Translations under genes and position numbers: made by a program
Notes under the pieces: model-generated
Told to the model about the DNA's origin: nothing
What the model saw: only the letters and a program-made list of their open reading frames with translations
Databases searched by the model: none
Source of the DNA: an uncultured Oscillospiraceae bacterium
GTDB taxonomy: Bacteria; Bacillota; Clostridia; Oscillospirales; Oscillospiraceae
Direction of reading: 5' to 3'
DNA: 64,000 nucleotides
Assembly (NCBI GenBank): GCA_947632175.1
Contig: CANROC010000012.1
Span: forward strand, 1 to 64,000
In this document: positions 52,485-62,287 of the stretch, in pieces
How positions within the stretch are numbered: position 1 is the first letter of the stretch
How the letters are laid out: each line of letters opens with the position of its first letter

Positions 52485-53833
52485 GCGGCCTCATCGCCGC
52501 CGTGGCTACCGGTCCGGTCCGGTCCGCCATCGGCATCATTCGCCTGTCCGGCGAGGGCGCCATTGCCTGCGCCGACAGCGTTTTCCGGGCCAAATCCGGC
52601 CGGAAAATGGCGGATACCGCCTCCAACCGGCTTATTTACGGCACGGTTTGCGACGGATTCGGCGCGGTGCTGGACACGGCCCTGTGTACCGTGGCCCGCG
52701 CCCCCCACAGCTATACCGGCGAGGACACGGCGGAGCTCCAGTGCCACGGCTCCCCCACGGCGCTGGGGGCCATTTTGACGGAGCTTTTCCGAAACGGCGC
52801 CCGTCAGGCCCTGCCGGGGGAGTTCACCAAGCGCGCCTTTTTGAATGGCAAGCTGGACCTCACCCAGGCCGAGGCCGTCATCGACCTCATCGACGCGGAG
52901 ACCGTCGAGGCCGCGAAAAACGCCTCCGGACAGCTCTCCGGCGCTGTCACCCGCCGCACCGACGCGGTGTACGCCGCCCTGCTGGACATCGCCGCCCACT
53001 TCCACGCGGTGGTGGACTGGCCCGACGAGGACATCGAGGACTTCCAGCTCCAAAGCTACCTCGGCACCCTCCGTTCCGCCGAGGCGGCTTTAGAGCAGCT
53101 GCTCGGCACCTTTGAGCGCGGCCGCCTCCTCCGGGACGGCGTGCGCACCGCCATCGTGGGCCGGCCCAACGTGGGCAAGTCCTCGCTCCTCAACGCTCTT
53201 TTGGGCTTCGACCGGGCCATCGTCACCGACGTCCCCGGCACCACACGGGACACGGTGGAGGAGACCTGCGTGCTGGGCGGGACGCTTTTGCGCCTTGTGG
53301 ACACCGCCGGCATCCGGGAGTGCGCCGACGCGGTGGAGCGCCTCGGCGTGGAGCGAAGCCGGGAGGCCATGGCCTCGGCGCAGCTGGTCCTCACGGTGCT
53401 GGACGCCTCCCAGCCCCTCACCGGGGAGGACCGGGCCCTTGCCGCAAAAGCCTCGCTCCTCGTCCTCAACAAGTCCGACCTGCCCCGCCGTCTCCGGCTC
53501 CCCCCGGAGCTTGCGTCCATCCCGGCGGTGAGCGTCAGCGCCAAGACCGGCGAGGGCCTCGCCGCCCTCTCCGACGCCGTGGCGGCCCTCCTCCCCCAGG
53601 CTCCCGACGCCCCCGCCGGCGGGATTTTGACCAACGCCCGCCAGGCCGCCGAGGTCTCCGCCGCTTTGGACTCCGTCCGCGCCGCCCTCACGGCCCTCCT
53701 CGCCGGCGTCACCCCCGACGCCGTCCTCACGGAGCTGGAGTCCGCCCTCACCGCCCTTGGCCGCCTCTCCGGCCGCTCCCTCACCCCCGACCTCACCGAC
53801 CGCATCTTCCACCGCTTCTGCGTCGGCAAATGA
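52481..53833 (+). CDS. mnmE: tRNA modification GTPase
   Basis: 450 residues. N-terminal formyl-THF-binding domain (about 1-115), a helical domain split around a G domain (about 215-370) with GRPNVGKSSLLN (G1), the switch region PGTTRDT, DTAGI (G3) and NKSD (G4), and the C-terminal FCVGK zinc-independent motif. With MnmG it installs the 5-carboxymethylaminomethyl group on wobble uridine. The start overlaps the nadE stop (ATGA). mnmG does not follow, which is unusual; a repeat island does. Confidence 0.97.
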   Translation: MSGLIAAVATGPVRSAIGIIRLSGEGAIACADSVFRAKSGRKMADTASNRLIYGTVCDGFGAVLDTALCTVARAPHSYTGEDTAELQCHGSPTALGAILTELFRNGARQALPGEFTKRAFLNGKLDLTQAEAVIDLIDAETVEAAKNASGQLSGAVTRRTDAVYAALLDIAAHFHAVVDWPDEDIEDFQLQSYLGTLRSAEAALEQLLGTFERGRLLRDGVRTAIVGRPNVGKSSLLNALLGFDRAIVTDVPGTTRDTVEETCVLGGTLLRLVDTAGIRECADAVERLGVERSREAMASAQLVLTVLDASQPLTGEDRALAAKASLLVLNKSDLPRRLRLPPELASIPAVSVSAKTGEGLAALSDAVAALLPQAPDAPAGGILTNARQAAEVSAALDSVRAALTALLAGVTPDAVLTELESALTALGRLSGRSLTPDLTDRIFHRFCVGK

Positions 53834-54145
53834 GTTTTCCCCGATGTGCGTATTATACCACAAATTAAGCGATTTGTCAAGTATTTTTTAGTATAATTTA
53901 AGCAGAAATCAAACTGTGGGCCGCCAAAAGGGGCGGCCCCTACGGCGTGGATCGGGGCGGATACGGATCGCCGGGACCGCTCTGTCATCCAACGCTCGCT
54001 TCCCCCCTGCCCCCCTCCTACGAGGAGGGGGCTTAAAAAGGTTGCGCCGCTTTGCGGCGCATTCTCGATTTTATTGCGCCGGAGGCGCAATTAATTCAAG
54101 CGCGGCGAAACCGCAACCTTATTCCCCCGACCCCTTTTCCGAAAC
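53834..54145. repeat. Palindromic repeat island D
   Basis: Begins with AT-rich sequence (ATTATAC...GTATAAT) after mnmE, then GGGCCGCC/GGGCGGCCC with a CTACGGCG tail, CCCCCTCCT/AGGAGGGGG, TGCGCCGC/GCGGCGCA and CCCCTTTTCCGAAA. It breaks off where the Nudix cassette begins. The module that would follow continues in island E on the other side of the cassette, so D and E are two halves of one island. Confidence 0.75.
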
Positions 54146-54993
54146 TCCCAATTCCCTTTTGTGTTCCCGGAGTATCTGAGACACGACTGGAGTGAATATT
54201 TATCCAGCGAAGTGAATAAAGAATTACCCGCCAGCATAATTTCTGACGGGTGATGATGCAAAATACCCTACTGCCACATATAGATGTGCGCCATTTATTT
54301 CATAATGGGTTTTGCATCGTCTCAACAAACGGGAATTTGACCAATCACTCACGCTCTGTTCTAATGGTAAACTGTTCGGGAAGATCAAAAATCTCTGTTT
54401 TCAGGAATATCGGATAGAAATATTCATCCCGCAGCCGTTCAAAGGCAAGCCATTCAAAGTCATGTGTATGGCGGCCTTCATGGAGCGTAAACCGTTCCCC
54501 TCTCTCCAATAACCCTGTTCTGGCAATATCCATTAGAAAATAAATGCATATCTCATGATAATGAAGATGGTCAACATCTTCAGTGAAAAAGCTCTGATCC
54601 AACCATAGAGGACGAATTATTTGGGGTGTGATATTCAGCTCTTCCTCCACTTCTCTGACAACCGCGTGCTCAGCGGTTTCTCCCATCTGAACTCTGCCCC
54701 CTGGCAGGTAAAAGTATGGAGAACGCTCGTCGTGCATTGCCAGAATTTTGTTGTCCGAAAGTATGACAGCACAAACCCTATAATTAAACTTTTCGTGTCC
54801 GGAAATATAAGTGATGTCCATTCTTATGCCTCCTGAAAATTTCCAATTTGTCGAGCAGTCGCATGTTCAATATTTAATATACCATCCAAATGTGAAGAAA
54901 TCTACTACTCGTCAGGTGGAAGTGATGGGGTTTTATTCATGCTGATTGAAAATAACTCACGATTTTAGCCGGGAACGCAAAGTCGAATTGGGA
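54146..54993. mobile_element. Cassette with 25-bp terminal inverted repeats carrying a Nudix gene
   Basis: The left end (54,146-54,170) and the reverse complement of the right end (54,969-54,993) agree at 21 of 25 bases: both begin TCCCAATTC and end TTCCCGG. The flanks are also inverted (CCCCTTTTCCGAAA on the left, TTTCGGAAAAAGGGG on the right), consistent with insertion into that island palindrome or with longer ends. The segment is clearly AT-richer than its surroundings. There is no transposase; a short open stretch from the left end (about 54,164-54,254) is unrecognised. It looks like a non-autonomous mobile cassette. Confidence 0.65.
54345..54821 (-). CDS. Nudix hydrolase, cassette-borne
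   Basis: 158 residues with a full Nudix box GGRVQMGETAEHAVVREVEEEL (split: GGRVQMGE at about 41-48, REVEEEL at about 56-62). The substrate is unknown; the family includes nucleotide-sugar and oxidised-nucleotide hydrolases. The gene is AT-rich unlike its neighbours and lies wholly inside the terminal-repeat cassette, indicating transfer. The ribosome site is AGGAGGC before the ATG at 54,821. It is not closely similar to the Nudix protein at 4.2 kb. Confidence 0.88.
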   Translation of the reverse strand: MDITYISGHEKFNYRVCAVILSDNKILAMHDERSPYFYLPGGRVQMGETAEHAVVREVEEELNITPQIIRPLWLDQSFFTEDVDHLHYHEICIYFLMDIARTGLLERGERFTLHEGRHTHDFEWLAFERLRDEYFYPIFLKTEIFDLPEQFTIRTERE

Positions 54994-55315
54994 CTTTCGG
55001 AAAAAGGGGTGGCCCCGCAGGGCCGGGGTATTCGAGCCAGTGGAGCGTAACGGATGCTTCCGGTAAACGAAACCTACTGCGTGCGGGCCGCCAAGACTGT
55101 GCCCGCAGGCGCGCATCACAGCGCAACCGCCGCGAAGCGGCGGCTCTTAGCGCGGAGATGTGGCGGCCCCTACAAGGTGCGTTACCAGAACGGGTCCGAA
55201 AACTCGCACAACCCCCGTCTCAGGGCCCCCTCCTCGTAGGAGGGGGGCAGGGGGGAAGCGAAGGTGGGAGGACAGAGCCTTTTCAAAAAGCGCCGGCGGG
55301 TTAGACTCCGCCCAA
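54994..55315. repeat. Palindromic repeat island E with a nested hairpin insertion
   Basis: Continues island D after the cassette. The GGGCCGCCA (55,085-55,093) and TGGCGGCCC (55,161-55,169) arms, which enclose 4 nt in island A, here enclose 67 nt that contain another hairpin (CCGCCGCGAAGCGGCGG) and CTCTTAGCGCGGAGATG. Nearly the same inserted sequence lies inside a GGGCCGC/GCGGCCC pair in island B (43,803-43,880). Island E ends with CCCCCTCCT/AGGAGGGGG and GC-rich sequence next to the parS-like palindrome. Confidence 0.75.
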
Positions 55316-55367
55316 TACTTTATTATACTAAAATGTTCCACGTGGAACATTTTAGTATAATAAAGTA
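55316..55367. promoter_or_regulatory. 52-bp perfect palindrome containing a parS-like site
   Basis: Two 26-bp arms are perfectly complementary about the centre between 55,341 and 55,342. The core TGTTCCACGTGGAACA (55,334-55,349) differs from the ParB/Spo0J consensus TGTTTCACGTGAAACA only by one symmetric pair change, and this variant is a known parS form in other bacteria. The AT-rich outer arms (TACTTTATTATACTAAAA) are not part of parS and may add a bidirectional terminator function between the cassette/island and pth. Confidence 0.7.
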
Positions 55368-55370
55368 ACA

Positions 55371-55392
55371 GCCCCTCCCGTTTGGGAGGGGC
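55371..55392 (-). terminator. Hairpin after pth
   Basis: GCCCCTCCC and GGGAGGGGC form a 9-bp stem with a 4-nt loop, 14 bp past the pth stop codon. Only a short T-rich stretch follows on the minus strand; the neighbouring AT-rich palindrome may complete termination. Confidence 0.6.
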
Positions 55393-55406
55393 GTTTTCGT
55401 ATCAGA

Positions 55407-55997
55407 TCATCCGTTGAACCTGTTCATGGCCTCGGGGACGCCCTTTTCCAGGACGCAGGCCACGGCGCGGGCGGCTTTGTCGGCGGCGGTCAGGATGGTC
55501 TCGGCGTCCTCGTTGCGGAAGACGGAGAGGACCCAGTCCACCTGCTGCCAGTCGGGGGGCACGGCGCCGACGCCGAGACGGATGCGGGGGAAGCCCTCGC
55601 CGCCGCACTTGGCGATGATGTCCCGAAGGCCGTTGTGGCCGCCGGCGGAGCCGGAGGGGCGGACGCGCAGGCGCCCCAGGTCCAGGTGGATGTCGTCGGA
55701 GACGACTAAAACGCGCTCTAAGGGGACCTTATAAAACCGCATGGCGTCGGCGACGGCGTCGCCGGAGAGGTTCATGAAGGTCTGGGGCTTCATCAGGAGG
55801 ACCTTTTGCCCCGATACCTCGCAGGCCGCCGTCAGGGCGTGGTGCTTGGCCCGGTCGATGCGGACGTTGTGGAGCTTCTCGAACGCCTCGGCGGCGAGGA
55901 ACCCGGCGTTGTGCCGGGTCATCGCGTATTTGGGGCCGGGGTTGCCCAGAAAGGCGACGATCCAGTCCAGATTCGGCTTGTCCTTGGAAAACAGCAT
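55407..55997 (-). CDS. pth: Peptidyl-tRNA hydrolase
   Basis: 196 residues. Conserved NPGPKYAMTRHNAGF (with the catalytic His, about 22-36), KPQTFMNLSG (about 73-82) and the SGSAGGHNGLRDI loop (about 115-127) are present. It frees peptides from stalled peptidyl-tRNA. It begins 1 base after the prs stop codon, with only AAATAAG as a weak ribosome site, so it is probably read by coupling to prs. A prs-pth order is common in Firmicutes. Confidence 0.96.
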   Translation of the reverse strand: MLFSKDKPNLDWIVAFLGNPGPKYAMTRHNAGFLAAEAFEKLHNVRIDRAKHHALTAACEVSGQKVLLMKPQTFMNLSGDAVADAMRFYKVPLERVLVVSDDIHLDLGRLRVRPSGSAGGHNGLRDIIAKCGGEGFPRIRLGVGAVPPDWQQVDWVLSVFRNEDAETILTAADKAARAVACVLEKGVPEAMNRFNG

Positions 55998-55998
55998 C

Positions 55999-56958
<960 letters not shown>

Positions 56959-57052
56959 CGGTTTTCCCTCCATATTTTTCGGTATTTTCATTATACCAGA
57001 CGGGCGGCTGAAAGTGGTGACAAAAAAATGGGGAACGGGGGAATTTTTTCGG

Positions 57053-57754
57053 TCATTTTGCGGTTTGGGGTTCTATCACGTCAAAGACATGTATCGCGCC
57101 GTCCGAGACGGTGAAGCGCACGTCCAGGCCGCCGAAGGAAAGGCCGTAGCGCCGGTCCGGGTCGGACTGGTAGCTGGGCCGGGGGTCGTGGGACAGGACC
57201 TCCAGAAGGCCGGGGAGCTTCTCCGCCGGGACCCGGCCCTGAAGCGCCGGGGGGAAGTCCACCGCCAGGAGCCTGTCCGGCAGGGTATCGGTGTACCCGC
57301 CCCGGGCGTCCGGGCGGGCGTCGGCATAGGGGAGGTAGGGCTTGATGTCGAAGATGGGCGTGCGGTCCACCATGTCCGCGCCGGCCACCAGGAGGACGGG
57401 GCCCTCGGGGGTGTCCGGCTGGACGCCGCGCAGCTCCACGCAGGAGAGCCCCACGGGGTTGGGCCGGAAGGGCGAGCGTGTGGCGAAGACGCCCACGCGG
57501 GCGTTGCCCCCCAGACGCGGCGGCCGGACCGTGGGGGACCAGGTTTTTCGCTCCACCCGGTCGAAGCCCCAGATGAGCCACAGATGGGAAAAGCCCTCCA
57601 ACCCCCGCAGGGCGTCGACGTTGCGGTACTCCGGCTCGAAAACCACCCGTGAGATCACCTGAGAGGCCAGCCCGCTCTGCCGCGGCACGCCGAACTTGGT
57701 ATCAAAGTCGCCCCGGAGCCGGGCAACGACCTTCATCTCCACGCTCTCCCCCAT
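57053..57754 (-). CDS. trmO: tRNA (t6A37) N6-methyltransferase, TsaA/YaeB family
   Basis: 233 residues. The TsaA-like beta-barrel is marked by FGVPRQSGL, FSHLWLIWGF and the signature FATRSPFRPNPVGLS (about 91-105), which binds S-adenosylmethionine. It methylates t6A at position 37 of ANN-decoding tRNAs. The start may be 57,754 (after GGCGGAGAG) or 57,736 (MKVVARL, the more typical family start). The C-terminal extension (about 150-233) is found in many family members. Confidence 0.88.
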   Translation of the reverse strand: MGESVEMKVVARLRGDFDTKFGVPRQSGLASQVISRVVFEPEYRNVDALRGLEGFSHLWLIWGFDRVERKTWSPTVRPPRLGGNARVGVFATRSPFRPNPVGLSCVELRGVQPDTPEGPVLLVAGADMVDRTPIFDIKPYLPYADARPDARGGYTDTLPDRLLAVDFPPALQGRVPAEKLPGLLEVLSHDPRPSYQSDPDRRYGLSFGGLDVRFTVSDGAIHVFDVIEPQTAK

Positions 57755-57776
57755 CTCTCCGCCCCCTTTGTCTCCA

Positions 57777-60200
57777 TTATACCCCGCCGCCCCGCGCTTG
57801 TCCACGCTTTATCAAAAATAAACGCAAACGCGGCCCTCTCCCCTGCCCGGAAAGGCAAGCCGCGGACCCCGCGGCTGTCAAAAGGAGCACGAGGGCGGCA
57901 AGGCCCGCGCGCGTCAGGCCCCCGTTGGCGCTGAGGATGAGGGGCATGGCCGACACGGGTAATGTGACGGACAGGGGGCGCAGCGCGGCGATGCCCACGT
58001 AGGTGGAAAGGACGGACGGGACCAGCGTCACGGCGCTGGCGGCGATATAGGCGACCTCCAGGCGACGGAGAAGGCTGGAGATCAAGAGCACAAGGACCGC
58101 GCAGCAGAAGAGGCTCAGCCAGCGGTAGACGTAGAGCATGACCAGCCACGCGGTGATGGAGCAGTTCAGCGGAAACGCCGTCAGCATGGAGAGATTCTTT
58201 GCCGGGGCGCTCCATGCGGGGTTATCAAAGCCGGACAGCAGGGCGTAGACCTCCATGCCATAGACAACAGCCCAAACAAGGGTGGTCATTCCAGCTGCCA
58301 GAAGGAGCTTGCGGAGGACCAGCGCGCCGCGTCCACGGGCGGTGGATCTCAGGAGGTATGTCATGCCGGACTGCCGCTCGTAGGCCATGCTCCCGGCAAG
58401 GAGCAGGGTCAGGGCCAGGACCGCCACGAGGGCGGCTTTCTGCTGGTTTGCCTCGGCGCGGGCGCCGTAGACGCTCTCAAAGGGCGTCTCGTCCACGAGC
58501 CACGGGGCGAAGCCCTCCGCCGCGCCTTTGTCCCGCAGCTCCTGGGCGCGGGAGCGGACCTTGGAGAGGCCCTCGCTCTTCGTCTGCGCCGTGGACGCCT
58601 CGCGGGCATACTTGTCCAGCTCCGGGTACTCGATGAGGCCGGCGTCAAAGGCGGCCTGCGCGTCCTTGTGAGCGGCGATGGCGTTGTTAAGCAGCGTCTG
58701 CTCCGCGTCCATCCGGGCAAAGGTGTCGTCGGTGACGGGACCGGCAAACTGGGTGGTGTACTGCTTCGCCGCCTGTTCCGCAGAGGACATAATGGGGATG
58801 CTCACCGTATAGGACAGGCCGAAAACCACATAGACCAGCAGGGCGGCAATGACCACGCCCTTTTGAATCCACAGCGTTTTGTGAAGCTCCATGCCGAACA
58901 AGTGCAGACGGCGTAAAAACTTATCCGTGACGCTGTTAATACCATAGGCTACACGTCCCAGCAAGTCATGTCCAGCAGCAGGCTTTTTGTGACAGTGAAC
59001 GTAGACACATACCGCCGCCAGAATCAGGCACAGCGGAATTAAGGCGAGCTGTGAAATGCTTCGTATTCCCAGCGGATAGCTGAAAATGTCGATGTTCAGA
59101 TAGTTCGTGTAGAGGTCGGACAGGCTGATGTAGGTAAACAGGTTGAAATATTTGAATATGTTAAATGCGCTCTGCACGGGCAGGAACGTATATAGTCCAT
59201 ATTCAACCACAAGCACACTCGCCGCCACGATGATGGTGTATTTCACGTTGTTGATGGCCGTCAGCATGAGCCAGAGAAGAAGGCTCACCAAAAAGGCGGC
59301 GGCGATGCGAAGGAGGAAGAAGCGGGCAAGAAAGCCGCCCACCGTTGTGAGCATGGGCAGCCGGCCCAACGTCTCCACGGATTGCACCGCGCGGCCCAAA
59401 TCTCCAAAACCGCCGTAAAGGGAGAAGCCCAGCGCAAGATCTGTGCCGTAGAGCAGCAGCACTCCGACGACGGATGTGCCGAACAGGATCAGCGTCCGGC
59501 GAATTGCCAGCTTGAATCTCCCGTTTGGCGCGGCGTGGACAACGCTCCACAATCCCGCCTTGCGTTCCTCCAAAAAGGACAGTCCAATCAGGAGAAGCAT
59601 CAACAGCAGAAAGTAATCCGTGAGCCGAAAGGACATGAACGAATCCACTGCGCCGTCCGTCCCCAGGGTCAACTCCACGCCTTGCAGCTTTTCAAATTCA
59701 TCCGCCGTTTTGATGATGTTCCGCCCGGAGAAGCTGTTGGGGTCGTTGAAGATGGAGAAGGTCAGGAGGTTGTCTTTATTTTTTTGGATGTTTTCAAGCC
59801 AATCGCCGTAGCCGGTCAGGTAATCGGTCTGGCTCAATAAATTGTTGACCGCCACATAGTCCAGCCGGTCGTTCTCGGTGTCAGTGTCCCCGGTGATCTT
59901 CGCGGAAAGCGCCGCCTTTTCATCGGTCAACATGGTAACGGCGTCGGCAAGGGGCAGCTTCCGCGCCCGGTCGATCCATTCCGAATACCGCTGATATGCC
60001 GCCCATGCGTCCACCGGCTCCTGGGTCACGGTAAAGGTTCCGTCAAAGAAGAAGATCCCGCCGCTGACGGGCAGAGTGATATCAAGGCCGTAGTCGTTTT
60101 TCCGCTGTTCGCGGACGAAGAGAAGGCCGTTGAGAAGCAGGATCAGCGCAAGGCCCAGTACCAGCCGCCGCCGGGAGAAAATACGTCCAAGCTCTCTCAT
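57777..60200 (-). CDS. ABC-2-type transporter permease, double length
   Basis: 807 residues. There are two membrane blocks, each with a leading membrane helix, a long extracytoplasmic segment (about 35-195 and 460-585) and five or so further helices, so it looks like two fused ABC-2 permease halves. A short stretch of Lys/Arg ends the C-terminus. With the ATPase 3 bp upstream, it forms an exporter. The three lipoproteins before them suggest a role in envelope homeostasis or peptide/antibiotic response. The cargo is unknown. Confidence 0.8.
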   Translation of the reverse strand: MRELGRIFSRRRLVLGLALILLLNGLLFVREQRKNDYGLDITLPVSGGIFFFDGTFTVTQEPVDAWAAYQRYSEWIDRARKLPLADAVTMLTDEKAALSAKITGDTDTENDRLDYVAVNNLLSQTDYLTGYGDWLENIQKNKDNLLTFSIFNDPNSFSGRNIIKTADEFEKLQGVELTLGTDGAVDSFMSFRLTDYFLLLMLLLIGLSFLEERKAGLWSVVHAAPNGRFKLAIRRTLILFGTSVVGVLLLYGTDLALGFSLYGGFGDLGRAVQSVETLGRLPMLTTVGGFLARFFLLRIAAAFLVSLLLWLMLTAINNVKYTIIVAASVLVVEYGLYTFLPVQSAFNIFKYFNLFTYISLSDLYTNYLNIDIFSYPLGIRSISQLALIPLCLILAAVCVYVHCHKKPAAGHDLLGRVAYGINSVTDKFLRRLHLFGMELHKTLWIQKGVVIAALLVYVVFGLSYTVSIPIMSSAEQAAKQYTTQFAGPVTDDTFARMDAEQTLLNNAIAAHKDAQAAFDAGLIEYPELDKYAREASTAQTKSEGLSKVRSRAQELRDKGAAEGFAPWLVDETPFESVYGARAEANQQKAALVAVLALTLLLAGSMAYERQSGMTYLLRSTARGRGALVLRKLLLAAGMTTLVWAVVYGMEVYALLSGFDNPAWSAPAKNLSMLTAFPLNCSITAWLVMLYVYRWLSLFCCAVLVLLISSLLRRLEVAYIAASAVTLVPSVLSTYVGIAALRPLSVTLPVSAMPLILSANGGLTRAGLAALVLLLTAAGSAACLSGQGRGPRLRLFLIKRGQARGGGV

Positions 60201-60203
60201 GGC

Positions 60204-60947
60204 TCACTCCCCCAAATAGTAGAGGTACACGTCCTCCAGGCTGAAGTGCCCCGGTACCACGCTCTCCCGCACCTCCTGGGCCACGTTCTCGATGAGCCGG
60301 TCCGGCCGGTCCATGCCCACGACGCGGCCGCGCTTCATCATCAAAATCCGGTCGGAGATGGATTCAATGTCGCTGACGATGTGGGTGGCCAGCAATATGA
60401 TCCGCTCGCGGGAGAGGTCGGCGATGAAATTGCGGATGCGGATACGCTCCTTGGGGTCAAGCCCCGCCGTGGGTTCGTCGAGAATGACCACCTTGGGATC
60501 GCCCAAAAGCGCCTGCGCCAGCAGTACCCGCTGCTTCATGCCGCCGGAGTAGCCGCCCAGCTTCTTGTGGCGCACATCGGACAGATTTGTGATTTCCAGC
60601 AGCTTTTCAATTTCCGCTCTGGCCTCACGTTTCGGGATGGCTTTCAGGTCGGCCATGTAGGAAAGAAACGTCTGTGCCGTCATGTGTTCATAGTACCCCT
60701 GCTGCTGGGGCATATATCCGAGGGCGCGCCGGAAGTCCTTGCCCAGCTTCAAAATATCCGTCCCGTCAAAGAGTATTTGCCCCTCCGTCCGGGGGATGTT
60801 GTCGGTCAAAAGGTTCATCATAGTGGATTTCCCCGCCCCGTTGGCGCCGAGGATGCCGTAAATGCCCTCGGTAAAGGTGATATTCACATGGTCAAGGGCG
60901 GTGAAATTGCCATATTGCTTTGTAAGATTGATTAGTTCAAGTTTCAT
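60204..60947 (-). CDS. ABC transporter ATP-binding protein (exporter type)
   Basis: 247 residues. Walker A GANGAGKST (about 35-43), signature GYSGGMKQRV (about 129-138), Walker B VVILDEPTAGLD (about 151-162) and an H-loop in ATHIVSD. It energises the adjacent ABC-2 permease. The ATG at 60,947 follows GAGGTGCGG. It is separated by 16 bp from the lipoprotein pseudogene. Confidence 0.94.
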   Translation of the reverse strand: MKLELINLTKQYGNFTALDHVNITFTEGIYGILGANGAGKSTMMNLLTDNIPRTEGQILFDGTDILKLGKDFRRALGYMPQQQGYYEHMTAQTFLSYMADLKAIPKREARAEIEKLLEITNLSDVRHKKLGGYSGGMKQRVLLAQALLGDPKVVILDEPTAGLDPKERIRIRNFIADLSRERIILLATHIVSDIESISDRILMMKRGRVVGMDRPDRLIENVAQEVRESVVPGHFSLEDVYLYYLGE

Positions 60948-60963
60948 GTTCCGCACCTCACTG

Positions 60964-62274
60964 CTATTGTCCTTTCCTCAACGTGTAGATAACTTCAACT
61001 TTGCCTGTCTCGATGTCGGCACGACAGAGGTTGATGTCCCCCTTGTGGCCTGTGAAGCCGGCGAATGGTCCCGCGCCCGCAGAAGCTGTCATGCCGGTGG
61101 TGAGAAAGAAGATATTATTCTCCGAACAGCAAATCATGTCAATTTGAGCCATATCGCCGGGATCGTCATAGAGCCCTTTCAGGGATATCTCTTTGGTTAA
61201 CGTCCCGTCCAAGGCGTAGACGAAGATGGTGTCAGCGTCTGAGCGGAACATACTGCCGGGGACTACCTCGGTGCTTCCATAGAAGGATACAGGTTTATCG
61301 TTCAAAAGACACATATAATCATCGGAGAAGATGGCGCTGCCGTATTTTGTCTGCTCGTGGGTATCCGCCAGTTTTTCTGTTTTCCCGCTCTCCAATTCTG
61401 TGCGCCACATATCTCCACCGGAAAGGTAGAAGTAGATATATCCGCTCATGACGTACCACTGGCTGACTTTGACGCCCGTGGTTTCCCATTCACCGACTTC
61501 GCCCTTGTCCGGGGTAGCCCAGACTTGACTGACGTTCAGGTTTGCGGTATCCACAGCAAAGAGCGAGTACCGTGTCAACCCCTCAGCGTTCTGTATGTTT
61601 ACCATGAAGTAGATAAAATCCCCGTCCGCCCAAAGGGTGTATTCCAGCGTATTCCCCGTAAAGATGGGAGTTCCGTTCAATATCTCCGTGTCATCGACTT
61701 TTTCCGGGCTCCAGATAACCTCCGCATCGTCCTTTTCTCCGCCGAGAACCACACGATACAAAATGTCATCGCTGACATAATATACATATCCCCTGTGGTA
61801 AATGGCAAAATCGTCTGAGGACGGCGAGGCGTTCATCTCGTGATATTTCAGTTCCTGAACCGTTTGCCGCTGCGTGGCATCAAACTTCACGGATTGCACG
61901 TATTTAGGGCCGGTGCTGCGATTCATAAATTCAATATAATGTATCCTGTCTCCGCCCGTCAGAAGATAATTCGCATGGAGGCGGGCATTGCAGATGTTAT
62001 CGTCCTTGTGGTCACAGTCGGGCTTCGCGCAGACGATGGTGGTTCACATGTCCTCTTTGACAATGTAGTAGAGATTGCCGTAGGAGAAATAATATCCTGT
62101 GTCCGTCTCAAGAAAACTCAACACTTCGGATTGATGTAAATTTTTTTGAAAATCGTCACTCCCAGTTTGAGAGGTGGGAATGTCCACCTCCCCGCCGTCG
62201 TTATGACACGCGGCGAGGGAGAACGTGAGTAGTACCGCAAGAAGCGCAGTCAGTAGTCGTTTTGCTGTTTTCAT
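60964..62274 (-). pseudogene. DUF5050-like lipoprotein interrupted by an in-frame TGA
   Basis: The frame runs 436 codons from the ATG at 62,274 (after AAGGAGG) to 60,964 and is aligned throughout with the intact paralogue next door. A single TGA stands at codon 77 (62,044-62,046). The sequence before it reads LYYIVKEDM, and after it TTIVCAKPDCDH, so no frameshift is involved. A lipobox (AAC) and the propeller-like repeats are otherwise intact. A CGA-to-TGA or TGG-to-TGA change would explain it. A downstream restart could still make a leaderless product. Confidence 0.8.
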
Positions 62275-62287
62275 GCTGCTTACCTCC

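Noticed and set aside
53834-53910. Promoter in the AT-rich stretch after mnmE
   Set aside because: TTGTCA and TATAAT are only 12 bp apart and no gene follows on that strand.
62044-62046. TGA as selenocysteine or recoded Trp in the lipoprotein
   Set aside because: No selenocysteine insertion element was seen, the paralogue has neither Cys nor Trp at this place, and other genes in the window use TGA as stop.
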